From SIG299 sp045531895 (lineage in GTDB: Bacteria > Bacillota > Clostridia > Lachnospirales > Lachnospiraceae), in the NCBI GenBank assembly GCA_045531895.1, contig JAZSEW010000120.1:1-22334 (forward strand): a DNA stretch of 22,334 nucleotides. The letters run 5' to 3'. Positions 1 to 6,936 of this stretch are shown piece after piece. The translations under genes and the position numbers were made by a program. A model generated the notes under the pieces. It did no database searches, was not told the origin of the DNA, and worked only from the letters and a program-made list of their open reading frames with translations. How positions within the stretch are numbered: position 1 is the stretch's first letter; every line of letters begins with the position of its first letter.

Positions 1-235
1 GGTCTAAATCCCAAGGTTGACCGTTTCCAATGTACTCGTTTAAAACAAGTGGTTGATACTGTGTTAAAATGCCTACGGTATCAATACCGGAATTTACACA
101 GTTAGATAACGGGAAATCGATGATACGGTATTTTCCGCCGAATGGAACCGCCGGCTTAGCCAGCTTCTGGGTTAATGCGTACAAACGAGATCCCTGACCG
201 CCTGCAAGAAGCATAGCAATCATTTCTTTTCCCAT
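1..235 (-). CDS. glgC: Glucose-1-phosphate adenylyltransferase, N-terminal part (cut by window edge)
   Basis: Only the first 78 codons are present; the gene runs off the left edge. The product makes ADP-glucose from glucose-1-phosphate and ATP, the first committed step of bacterial glycogen synthesis in the cytoplasm. The nucleotide-binding signature LLAGGQGSRL lies near residues 9-18, followed by KPAVPFGGKYRIIDFPLSNC at about 26-45, which is typical of GlgC. The ATG at 235 follows an AGGAGG ribosome binding site at 243-248. It is transcribed away from the pectin genes and has its own promoter. Identity is clear, although a GlgD-type paralogue cannot be fully excluded from the N-terminus alone; the intact GGxGSRL motif favours the catalytic GlgC. 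Confidence 0.9.
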   Translation of the reverse strand, partial: MGKEMIAMLLAGGQGSRLYALTQKLAKPAVPFGGKYRIIDFPLSNCVNSGIDTVGILTQYQPLVLNEYIGNGQPWDLD

Positions 236-252
236 AACAATACCTCCTCATA

Positions 253-281
253 AGTATATAATTTTACTGAAGTATTAACAA
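253..281 (-). promoter_or_regulatory. Sigma-A type promoter of glgC
   Basis: Read on the minus strand, a TTGTTA -35 box (276-281) and a TATACT -10 box (253-258) are separated by exactly 17 bp. The start codon of glgC follows about 18 bases further down. The rest of 236-509 holds this promoter, the divergent GH28 promoter and AT-rich sequence; I see no gene in it. Confidence 0.6.
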
Positions 282-401
282 TTATATTATAATAAGTAAA
301 TAAGAATTTTACAAGAATTATCCGATAAAATTTGCAGGAAATAAGAGAAAACGGCAGACAGATGATAAAAATACCAAAAGAATCTTTTTTTTGATTTTTC
401 A

Positions 402-430
402 TTGTCGCAATAAAAGATTTATGGTATGGT
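402..430 (+). promoter_or_regulatory. Probable promoter of the GH28 operon
   Basis: A TTGTCG -35 box (402-407) and a TATGGT -10 box (425-430) are spaced by 17 bp, with a TGG extension just before the -10 box. Both boxes are imperfect, as expected for an activated or repressed sugar operon. I see no clear operator palindrome beside it. Confidence 0.45.
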
Positions 431-509
431 TATTTTATCTGTTACTTGGTAAGGGATGTAAAGTGTATTTTTATAGGGATAAGCACATGAAAAAGATTTG
501 GAGGGAAAT

Positions 510-1853
510 ATGTTTCAAAAGTTTCAGGTAAAATTACCGGCTATCAATAAAAAAGAGTATAATATTTTGGATTACGGTGCAGTGAGTGGAGGAGTAACAA
601 GTAATACCAAAATATTCTCTACAGTTGTAGAAGAAGCGAATAAAACAGGAGGAAGGGTTATTATACCGGATGGAATCTGGCTGACAGGTCCCATCGAGTT
701 GAAATCCGGAGTGGAGCTGCATCTTGAGGATAATGCGGTTATTATTTTTGATAAGAGTGCAGAGGAATATCCGCTTATAGAAACTGATTTTGAGGGTGTA
801 AAACGCATCCGGACAATTTCACCGATTTATGCAAATAATGCTACGGATATTGCAATCACCGGCAAGGGTATCATTGATGGCAGTGGTCATTTATGGCGTC
901 CGGTGAAGCAGTTTAAAGTGACAGAACGTCAGTGGAATGCAATGTTAGAGATGTCTCCGTACGTGTGGGAAAACAAAGAAAGCGGCATCTGGGCTCCGAC
1001 GAAATCCATTTATGAGGGACGAAATTATGGTGAAATTTTTCCGGACCATGAGGGAGCGTTATCAGAGGCAGCACCGTACTATGACTTTTATCGTCCGGTG
1101 ATGGTAAGCTTAAAGCACTGTAAACGGGTACTGATAGAAGATGTGCTGCTTCAAAATTCTCCGGCATGGTGTATTCACCCGTATTTTTGTGAGGATTTGA
1201 CGGTGAATGGTGTCAGAGTCAATAATCCGTATCATGCACAGAATGGTGACGGTATTGATATTGATTCCTGCAAAAATGTGGAGGTATGTTACTGTAATTT
1301 CAGTACCGGTGACGATGGTATTTGCATTAAGTCCGGCAAGGACAGGGAAGCAAGAGCATTTACAGGACCTTGTGAAAATATCCACATTCATCATTGCTAT
1401 GTAGGACACAGTCATGGCGGCTTTGTCATCGGCAGTGAAATGTCCAGGAATGTCTGCAACGTGTTGGTGGAGGACTGTACTTTTATTGACTCGGATATCG
1501 GTATCCGCATGAAAAGTACTATTGGCAGAGGCGGTGTAGTAGAGAATATTACCGTTCGGAATATCAACATGGTAAATATGTTGCAGGAGGCTGTAATTAT
1601 GACCATGAATTATGTGCATCACAACATGAATTATCATGAGCCGATTGAAGAAAGCGAAGATCCGGAGGATATTCCTGTATTTCGTGAAATATATCTGGAA
1701 AATTGTGTATGCAAGGGGGCAAAAATACCGGTAAAGATTGCCGGATTGCCAGGCAGACCGTATACGATTCGTGAGGTGCATTTTAAAAATTGTAATTTTG
1801 CAGCAGAACGAGAAAAAGAACTGACGGATTGTGAGAATATTACATTTGAGTAG
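510..1853 (+). CDS. Glycoside hydrolase family 28 (polygalacturonase-type) protein
   Basis: This is a 447-residue right-handed beta-helix enzyme expected to hydrolyse alpha-1,4-galacturonic linkages (or rhamnogalacturonan backbone) by inversion. The GH28 active-site blocks are all present in order: NGDGID with N245 and D247, TGDDG with D268 and D269, the GHSHGG block with H302, and the RMK block with R333 and K335. No signal peptide or membrane segment is seen, so it probably acts in the cytoplasm on imported oligomers, as exo-acting GH28 enzymes of gut Firmicutes do. The ATG at 510 is chosen because GGAGGG lies 5-9 bases upstream; an in-frame TTG at 498 would overlap that site. The propeller protein follows after 21 bases, suggesting one operon. 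Family is secure; the exact substrate is inferred. Confidence 0.9.
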   Translation: MFQKFQVKLPAINKKEYNILDYGAVSGGVTSNTKIFSTVVEEANKTGGRVIIPDGIWLTGPIELKSGVELHLEDNAVIIFDKSAEEYPLIETDFEGVKRIRTISPIYANNATDIAITGKGIIDGSGHLWRPVKQFKVTERQWNAMLEMSPYVWENKESGIWAPTKSIYEGRNYGEIFPDHEGALSEAAPYYDFYRPVMVSLKHCKRVLIEDVLLQNSPAWCIHPYFCEDLTVNGVRVNNPYHAQNGDGIDIDSCKNVEVCYCNFSTGDDGICIKSGKDREARAFTGPCENIHIHHCYVGHSHGGFVIGSEMSRNVCNVLVEDCTFIDSDIGIRMKSTIGRGGVVENITVRNINMVNMLQEAVIMTMNYVHHNMNYHEPIEESEDPEDIPVFREIYLENCVCKGAKIPVKIAGLPGRPYTIREVHFKNCNFAAEREKELTDCENITFE

Positions 1854-1874
1854 GATGCAAAAGAAAGGATGACA

Positions 1875-3893
1875 ATGGAGAATAGAAACATTCAATTATT
1901 TTATGACGATTTTTTGCACTTTAAAATTGGCGAGTTTCCCTACGATAAAAATCATTCTGCCATGGGAGAATATAATTACGTTGTAAATGAAGGATATCAT
2001 GGAAACTGGGTGGATATGGTATGCAATCACACCTACAATGGCTCCGGGGCATCGTGGATTGTCACCGAGGATGAGGGCAGATATTTTATGGAGCAGATGC
2101 GCGTCATTAATAATAAGCCTCATAAGACGCACCCTCTGTTAATGACGGGAAGTGATAAGTGGACAGACTATACGGTAAGTGCAGTGGTCCGTGCATTTAA
2201 TACCGGTGGCAGTATTGGCATTGGATTTAAGTGTACTAATTCTTTGAATTTATATGTGCTTGTTCTGGAATCACAGAAGTTGAAGTTAATCTATCGGCAC
2301 AAACAGGAGGACAGAGAACTGGCAAGCTGTGATTTTGACTATAACTGCGATGAGTATTATGAACTGAAAGCAGTTTGCCGTGGGGATAGTGTGCAATGTC
2401 TGGTAAATGGCAAGGAACTGTTGGTGTATGCAGAAGAAGGGTTGGAAAGAAGCGGTAAAATTGCCATTACTGCGACCACACCGGCGCAATTCACAGATGT
2501 AACAGTGCAGGTTTCGGAAGAAACAATGAATTTTATCAAACAGGCGGAAACAGATAAGTCTACAGAAGTAGAACGAAGAAAAAAGAAGCACCCGGGAATG
2601 AAGCTTTTCAAAAAGATTGATTTGAGAAATTTCGGTACCGGACGTCAGATTCGCTTTGGGCACCTGTGTGGTGGAGATGCATGGTACATAGTACTTGCGC
2701 AGGGGCAGAGAAGAGTCCGCAGGGATGATTGCAGTCACATCAGTTGTTTGACTGCCATTGATTTGGATGGAAATATTCTCTGGCAGAAGGGTGTACCTTC
2801 CACGGAGTATGACCAGGGAAAGATTTCTGCGGATTATCCGTTGCAGATATATGATATTGACGGGGATGGCTTCGATGAGGTAATTACTGCAAAGAATTTC
2901 GAACTTCTGATTTTGGATGGAAGAACCGGAGAGGTGAAGAAGAAAGCTAAGATGCCGCTCTCTGATAAAAATGATACTTCAATTATTGGAGTACCAAACG
3001 GCATTTATCCGTTCGACCGTATCAATGCAGATGGTATCAGAATTTGCAATGTTTCCGGCAAGGAACGCCCATCTGACATATTGCTTAAGGACCGGTATTG
3101 CAGGATTTATCTGTTAAACAGCGATTTGGAACTGCTATGGTCCTTCCGTAGTGATAAAAATACCGGGCATTTTCCATATGCCTGTGATATTAACGGTGAT
3201 GGTTATGATGAAATATTGTGTGGCTATAACCTGTTAGATCACACAGGCAAACTTCTCTGGTCGTATCCGATAAAAAGTGACCATACCGATGAGATTATTT
3301 CCGGTCGTTTTATGGCAGGAAGCAAGGAGGGGCATTTTGCCTGTGTCTCCGGCTCGGAAGGTTTCTTTATTGGTGACTATCATGGAAATATTATCAAACG
3401 GGATGATATCGGTCATGCCCAGCGTATCAGCACGGGAAATTATTGTCCGGAGAGAGAAGGGTTTGAACTTGCAGTAGTGAATTACTGGGGACACCAGGGA
3501 ATCGTATATTTTTACGATTCCTGTGGAAATCCACTGTGGGAGTTTGAAAACGAGTTAAACGGAAATATGCTAACCCCGGTGAATTGGGACGGAACCGGAC
3601 AGGATTTGATTTTGCTGAATGCAGACAGCAGAAGAGGCGGTATGTTGGATGGCGACGGTATCCGCTGCGTGTCTTTTCCGGAGGACGGTCACCCAACCAT
3701 GTGCGTGGAAGCAATTAATCTCACCGGCGATGCCAGAGATGAACTTGTTGTTTGGGATTATCATTTTATGTACATATATACCCAGGATGATGGATTTATG
3801 GAGAATGCATACGCACCGGTGAAATATCCGCATTATAATGGTTCTAATTACCGGGGCGAGTATTCTTATCCGGAGGAGTCATATTTGTATTAA
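1875..3893 (+). CDS. Lectin-like plus beta-propeller protein, probable rhamnogalacturonan lyase-like
   Basis: The protein has 672 residues and two parts. Residues about 1-215 look like a concanavalin/LamG-type jelly roll (repeated beta-strand pattern ending in AITATTPAQFTDVTV). Residues about 245-660 form repeated FG-GAP/VCBS-like blades with acidic calcium-type loops such as DIDGDGFDEV (starting at D327) and DINGDGYDEI. The blade sequences and the WDYHFMYIYTQDD ending recall the propellers of family 11-type rhamnogalacturonan lyases, and the GH28 neighbour fits pectin use. No signal peptide is visible. The ATG at 1875 is preferred over 1869 because AGAAAGG (1862-1868) then sits 6 bases upstream. 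Catalysis is not proven; it could be a non-catalytic binding propeller. I am confident of the fold and moderate on the function. Confidence 0.6.
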   Translation: MENRNIQLFYDDFLHFKIGEFPYDKNHSAMGEYNYVVNEGYHGNWVDMVCNHTYNGSGASWIVTEDEGRYFMEQMRVINNKPHKTHPLLMTGSDKWTDYTVSAVVRAFNTGGSIGIGFKCTNSLNLYVLVLESQKLKLIYRHKQEDRELASCDFDYNCDEYYELKAVCRGDSVQCLVNGKELLVYAEEGLERSGKIAITATTPAQFTDVTVQVSEETMNFIKQAETDKSTEVERRKKKHPGMKLFKKIDLRNFGTGRQIRFGHLCGGDAWYIVLAQGQRRVRRDDCSHISCLTAIDLDGNILWQKGVPSTEYDQGKISADYPLQIYDIDGDGFDEVITAKNFELLILDGRTGEVKKKAKMPLSDKNDTSIIGVPNGIYPFDRINADGIRICNVSGKERPSDILLKDRYCRIYLLNSDLELLWSFRSDKNTGHFPYACDINGDGYDEILCGYNLLDHTGKLLWSYPIKSDHTDEIISGRFMAGSKEGHFACVSGSEGFFIGDYHGNIIKRDDIGHAQRISTGNYCPEREGFELAVVNYWGHQGIVYFYDSCGNPLWEFENELNGNMLTPVNWDGTGQDLILLNADSRRGGMLDGDGIRCVSFPEDGHPTMCVEAINLTGDARDELVVWDYHFMYIYTQDDGFMENAYAPVKYPHYNGSNYRGEYSYPEESYLY

Positions 3894-3931
3894 AGAGTAA
3901 GTAAGTTACTATCAAAAAGACTGGGAGAATA

Positions 3932-3959
3932 TTGATTTCTTCTAAGAATTTGGTATAAT
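3932..3959 (+). promoter_or_regulatory. Promoter upstream of the DUF1015 leader
   Basis: TTGATT (3932-3937) and a perfect TATAAT (3954-3959) are separated by 16 bp, with a TGG extended -10. Transcription would start near 3966, about 230 bases before the DUF1015 start codon, leaving a long leader. Confidence 0.6.
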
Positions 3960-3965
3960 GAATGC

Positions 3966-4184
3966 AGGCTTCCTGCAAAGGGAGAAGGGCAGCCATAGGG
4001 AGTGGCTGCCCTTCGAGGGGGAGTTATGAAAAATCTAAAAAAGTAAATAAGTAGGGGAGAGAGTATCAAATGAATTGCTTCATTTGATGATTCTATAATA
4101 CCTGGAATTTGTGTTTACTTTGTGACGAAAAAATGAAAAAAAAATAAAAAGCATGAACTCTCCCTAAATAAACAAAAAACAATT
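3966..4184 (+). promoter_or_regulatory. Long structured 5' leader of the DUF1015 gene
   Basis: Between the promoter and the DUF1015 gene lie several pairings. A perfect 12-bp hairpin GAAGGGCAGCCA/TGGCTGCCCTTC occupies 3984-3995 and 4003-4014 and has no U-run after it, so it is not a standard terminator. A perfect 10-bp hairpin ATCAAATGAA/TTCATTTGAT occupies 4065-4074 and 4079-4088. It is enclosed by a possible long-range pairing of GGGAGAG (4055-4061) with CTCTCCC (4158-4164). A six-codon open frame with a strong purine-rich ribosome site lies between the two hairpins. I do not recognise a known riboswitch class. Confidence 0.4.
4026..4046 (+). CDS. Possible micro-ORF (MKNLKK) in the DUF1015 leader
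   Basis: ATG at 4026 follows a GAGGGGGAG stretch (4015-4023) and encodes only MKNLKK before TAA. It starts 12 bases after the 12-bp hairpin. It may be a leader peptide or chance; the strong purine site is the only support. Confidence 0.25.
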   Translation: MKNLKK

Positions 4185-4197
4185 GGAGGTAGATGAA

Positions 4198-5433
4198 ATG
4201 GCAGTAGTAAAACCATTCCGGGCAATTCGTCCGAATAAGGAACTGGTACATAAAGTGGCAGCACTTCCTTATGATGTCTATAATCGTGCAGAGGCAAGGG
4301 AAGCAGCGCTTGCAGAACCGCTGTCCTTTTTAAACATTGACCGTCCGGAGACGCAGTTTGCGGAAGACCATGATATGTATGCCGCTGAGGTATATGAAAA
4401 GGCAGCATCTATGCTGAAAGAACAGAGGGAAAAAGGGATTTATGTACAGGAAGAGACTCCATGCTTTTATTTGTACGAACTGACCATGGACGGACGTTCA
4501 CAGACCGGACTTGTAGCCTGTGCATCGATTGATGATTACTTAGGTCAGGTAATTAAGAAGCATGAAAATACGCGAGAAGAAAAAGAGCAGGACAGAATCC
4601 GCCACGTAGACACCTGCAGTACCCAGACAGGACCGATTTTCCTTGCCTATAGAAGAGACGAGGCAGTGGAACAGATTGTGGCAGCAGAAAAGGCAAAGAC
4701 TCCGGTGTATGATTTTATTTCGGAGGACGGTATCGGTCACAGAGTATGGATTGTGTCTGAGAAAGAAGCAGTGGAAGGTATTGCAAAGAGCTTTACAAAT
4801 ATCAGCCAGATTTATATTGCGGATGGTCATCACCGTGCAGCATCTGCGGTGAAGGTAGGTATCAAGCGCAGAGAAGCAAATGTGAATTATACAGGAGAAG
4901 AAGAGTTTAATTATTTCCTTTCCGTACTGTTCCCGGAAAATGAATTAAAGATTCTGCCTTATTACAGAGTTGTAAAGGATTTGAACGGTTATACGGCGGA
5001 AGCTTTTATTAAGAGTGTTTCTGAGAAGTTTACAGTGGAAGCCTCTGATATTCCGGTGGGGCCGGAGCAAAAGGGTGAATTCGGTATGTTTTTAGAGGAA
5101 AAGTGGTATCGTCTTACCGCAAAGCCGGAATTGATGCAGGGCACAGACCCGGTAAAGACACTGGATGTATCTGTGTTGCAGGATAATTTACTGGAGCCTG
5201 TACTTGGTATTGCAGATCCAAGAACGGATAAGAGAATTGATTTTGTGGGTGGTATTCGGGGACTTTCCGAACTGGAACGCAGGACAAGAACGGATATGAC
5301 GGTAGCATTTTCTACCTGTCCGACCTCAATTTTAGAACTGTTTGCAGTTTCTGATGCGGGACTTTTAATGCCACCAAAGTCAACCTGGTTTGAGCCAAAG
5401 CTCCGTAGTGGGATTTTTTTGCATGAGTTTTAA
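4198..5433 (+). CDS. DUF1015 family protein
   Basis: The product has 411 residues, soluble, without signal peptide. The family hallmarks are visible: KPFRAIRP at the N-terminus, a KHENTREEKEQDRIRH block in the first third, and the strictly conserved YIADGHHRAAS stretch (DGHHR at residues 209-213). The biochemical role is not established as far as I know. The DGHHR motif resembles that of ParB/sulfiredoxin-fold serine kinases such as SerK, so a phosphoryl-transfer role is possible, but this is inference. The ATG at 4198 is chosen over an upstream in-frame TTG at 4183 because GGAGGT lies at 4185-4190. It stands alone between a long leader and rpsO. Confidence 0.8.
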   Translation: MAVVKPFRAIRPNKELVHKVAALPYDVYNRAEAREAALAEPLSFLNIDRPETQFAEDHDMYAAEVYEKAASMLKEQREKGIYVQEETPCFYLYELTMDGRSQTGLVACASIDDYLGQVIKKHENTREEKEQDRIRHVDTCSTQTGPIFLAYRRDEAVEQIVAAEKAKTPVYDFISEDGIGHRVWIVSEKEAVEGIAKSFTNISQIYIADGHHRAASAVKVGIKRREANVNYTGEEEFNYFLSVLFPENELKILPYYRVVKDLNGYTAEAFIKSVSEKFTVEASDIPVGPEQKGEFGMFLEEKWYRLTAKPELMQGTDPVKTLDVSVLQDNLLEPVLGIADPRTDKRIDFVGGIRGLSELERRTRTDMTVAFSTCPTSILELFAVSDAGLLMPPKSTWFEPKLRSGIFLHEF

Positions 5434-5452
5434 ATAAAAATAAATTTTGTTA

Positions 5453-5481
5453 TTTACAAATGAATTGATTTGTGATATAAT
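5453..5481 (+). promoter_or_regulatory. rpsO promoter
   Basis: TTTACA (5453-5458) and a perfect TATAAT (5476-5481) are 17 bp apart, with an extended TGA just before the -10 box. This is a strong vegetative promoter, about 118 bases ahead of the rpsO start codon. Confidence 0.75.
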
Positions 5482-5487
5482 TAAATA

Positions 5488-5584
5488 GTTGGTGTGTGCA
5501 AACACCACATAGCCGTTACTCAGAACACGGAGTTACTCCTGGAAAACATACCGGTTCTTGGTTTCGGGCGATACTATTAAAAAC
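5488..5584 (+). promoter_or_regulatory. rpsO 5' leader, candidate S15 autoregulatory RNA
   Basis: The transcript leader of about 100 bases contains a 6-bp hairpin TGGTGT/ACACCA (5490-5495 and 5502-5507) and further short complementary segments up to the ribosome site at 5585-5590. Many bacteria control rpsO by S15 binding to such leaders, with unrelated structures in different lineages. The length and pairing fit, but I cannot match it to a specific described S15 leader. Confidence 0.4.
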
Positions 5585-5598
5585 AGGAGGTAATTATC

Positions 5599-5865
5599 AT
5601 GATTAGCAAGGAAAAGAAGCAGGAAATCATTGCAGCTTACGGAAGAACAGCTAATGACACTGGTTCTCCAGAAGTTCAGATTGCTCTTTTAACAGAAAGA
5701 ATTAACGAGTTAACAGAGCATCTTAAGAGCAACCAGAAGGATCATCATTCCAGACGTGGTCTCCTTAAGATGGTAGGTCAGAGACGTGGCTTACTTGCAT
5801 ACCTTAAGAAGACAGATCTTGATGGATATCGTAAGTTAATCGAAAGATTAGGCTTAAGAAAGTAA
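5599..5865 (+). CDS. rpsO: 30S ribosomal protein S15
   Basis: An 88-residue protein of normal S15 length. It binds the central domain of 16S rRNA early in small-subunit assembly and contributes to bridge contacts with the large subunit. Family signatures include the GSPEVQIALLTERINELTEHL segment and the DHHSRRGLLKMVGQRR block that contacts rRNA, ending in LIERLGLRK. The start is fixed by AGGAGG at 5585-5590, 8 bases upstream. It has its own promoter and is followed by a strong terminator, so it is transcribed alone; the frequent partner pnp is not next to it here. Confidence 0.98.
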   Translation: MISKEKKQEIIAAYGRTANDTGSPEVQIALLTERINELTEHLKSNQKDHHSRRGLLKMVGQRRGLLAYLKKTDLDGYRKLIERLGLRK

Positions 5866-5916
5866 TTAGCAGTACACATAATTTAAGAATAAAACCCACA
5901 AACACAAACACATTTG

Positions 5917-5946
5917 GGGCAGGTCTTAGGACCTGCCCTTTTTGTT
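5917..5946 (+). terminator. Intrinsic terminator of rpsO
   Basis: A perfect 9-bp stem GGGCAGGTC/GACCTGCCC (5917-5925 and 5930-5938) with a TTAG loop is followed by TTTTTTG. Confidence 0.9.
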
Positions 5947-5981
5947 TGAAAATTCTTTTATAGTTTCTATGGTAAATATTG

Positions 5982-6010
5982 TTGAATAAAATGACGAATT
6001 ATGGTATAAT
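5982..6010 (+). promoter_or_regulatory. Promoter of the DUF3737-GGDEF unit
   Basis: TTGAAT (5982-5987) and a perfect TATAAT (6005-6010) are 17 bp apart, with a TGG extended -10. The DUF3737 start codon lies 46 bases downstream. Confidence 0.7.
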
Positions 6011-6055
6011 TTTTCTGAATATAAGTAAATCTCTGAAGAAGAGCAAGGAGTTTTT

Positions 6056-6901
6056 ATGGAATGTATTATAAGTGGGCAGACCTTTGATGAGGAACGTGCT
6101 TTATACAATATTAAAAATACAGAAGTCCGGGAGTGTACCTTTGCCGGACCGGCAGCCGGAGAATCCGTACTAAAAGAAACCAGAGATGTGTTGGTTAATA
6201 ATTGTAGCTTTTCCCTGAGATATCCGTTGTGGCATGCCAGGGGCTTTACACTTGATAATGTCAGCATGGATGAATTGACCAGAGCTGCAATATGGTATTC
6301 CTATGATGGTATTATTAAACATACGAAGATGGATGGCATCAAAGCACTCAGAGAGTGCGAAAATATTAGAATTGAAGACAGTAGTGCACGTTCGCCGGAG
6401 TTTGGCTGGAGAACAAGAGGACTTACTATCAGACGTTCTGAAATGGAGTCGGAGTACTTTCTGTTTGAATGTAAGGATGTTACCATTGAGGAACTTAAAA
6501 TGAAAGGTAAGTATTCCTTTCAGTATGTTGAAAATATGACGATTACCAACTCGTATTTAGATACGAAGGACGCCTTCTGGCATGGTAACAATATCACTGT
6601 AAAAGATTCGGTGTTAAAGGGTGAATATCTGGCATGGTTTTCTGAGAATTTAACGCTGATTAATTGTAAAATTATCGGAACTCAGCCGTTGTGCTATTGC
6701 AAAAATTTAAAACTTGTGAACTGCACAATGGAAGATACCGATCTTTCCTTTGAATATTCTGATGTAGAGGCAGATGTAAAGGGGCATATTATTTCCGTAA
6801 AAAATCCAAAATCCGGAACTGTTATTGCAGACAGCATCGGAGAAATTATATGGGATGACCCGGTCATGGAGGTAAACGGAAAAGTAGTTATCAGAAACTA
6901 A
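6056..6901 (+). CDS. DUF3737 family protein (beta-helix-like repeats)
   Basis: The 281-residue product matches the DUF3737 family, often loosely labelled hydrogenase in databases without biochemical support. The sequence is built from short repeats of the type 'vtIeds.f...f..c.nltitns', giving a regular spacing of hydrophobic and Asn/Cys positions that predicts a right-handed beta-helix. No signal peptide, membrane segment or metal-binding cluster is seen, so there is no basis for a hydrogenase role. The ATG at 6056 has AAGGAG at about 6045-6050. It shares a promoter with, and lies 35 bases before, the sensor-GGDEF gene. The molecular function is unknown. Confidence 0.75.
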   Translation: MECIISGQTFDEERALYNIKNTEVRECTFAGPAAGESVLKETRDVLVNNCSFSLRYPLWHARGFTLDNVSMDELTRAAIWYSYDGIIKHTKMDGIKALRECENIRIEDSSARSPEFGWRTRGLTIRRSEMESEYFLFECKDVTIEELKMKGKYSFQYVENMTITNSYLDTKDAFWHGNNITVKDSVLKGEYLAWFSENLTLINCKIIGTQPLCYCKNLKLVNCTMEDTDLSFEYSDVEADVKGHIISVKNPKSGTVIADSIGEIIWDDPVMEVNGKVVIRN

Positions 6902-6936
6902 GAGAATATTAGTTTTTATATTATGGGAGAATGGCT

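Noticed and set aside
1110..1895. Long minus-strand open frame (261 codons) opposite the GH28 gene
   Set aside because: The plus-strand frame carries all GH28 catalytic motifs and a good ribosome site; the antisense frame has neither a ribosome site nor a recognisable family and is a codon-bias shadow.
3984..4014. Perfect 12-bp hairpin as terminator of the GH28-propeller operon
   Set aside because: No U-run follows on either strand, and it lies just downstream of a strong promoter, so it fits a leader structure better than an intrinsic terminator.
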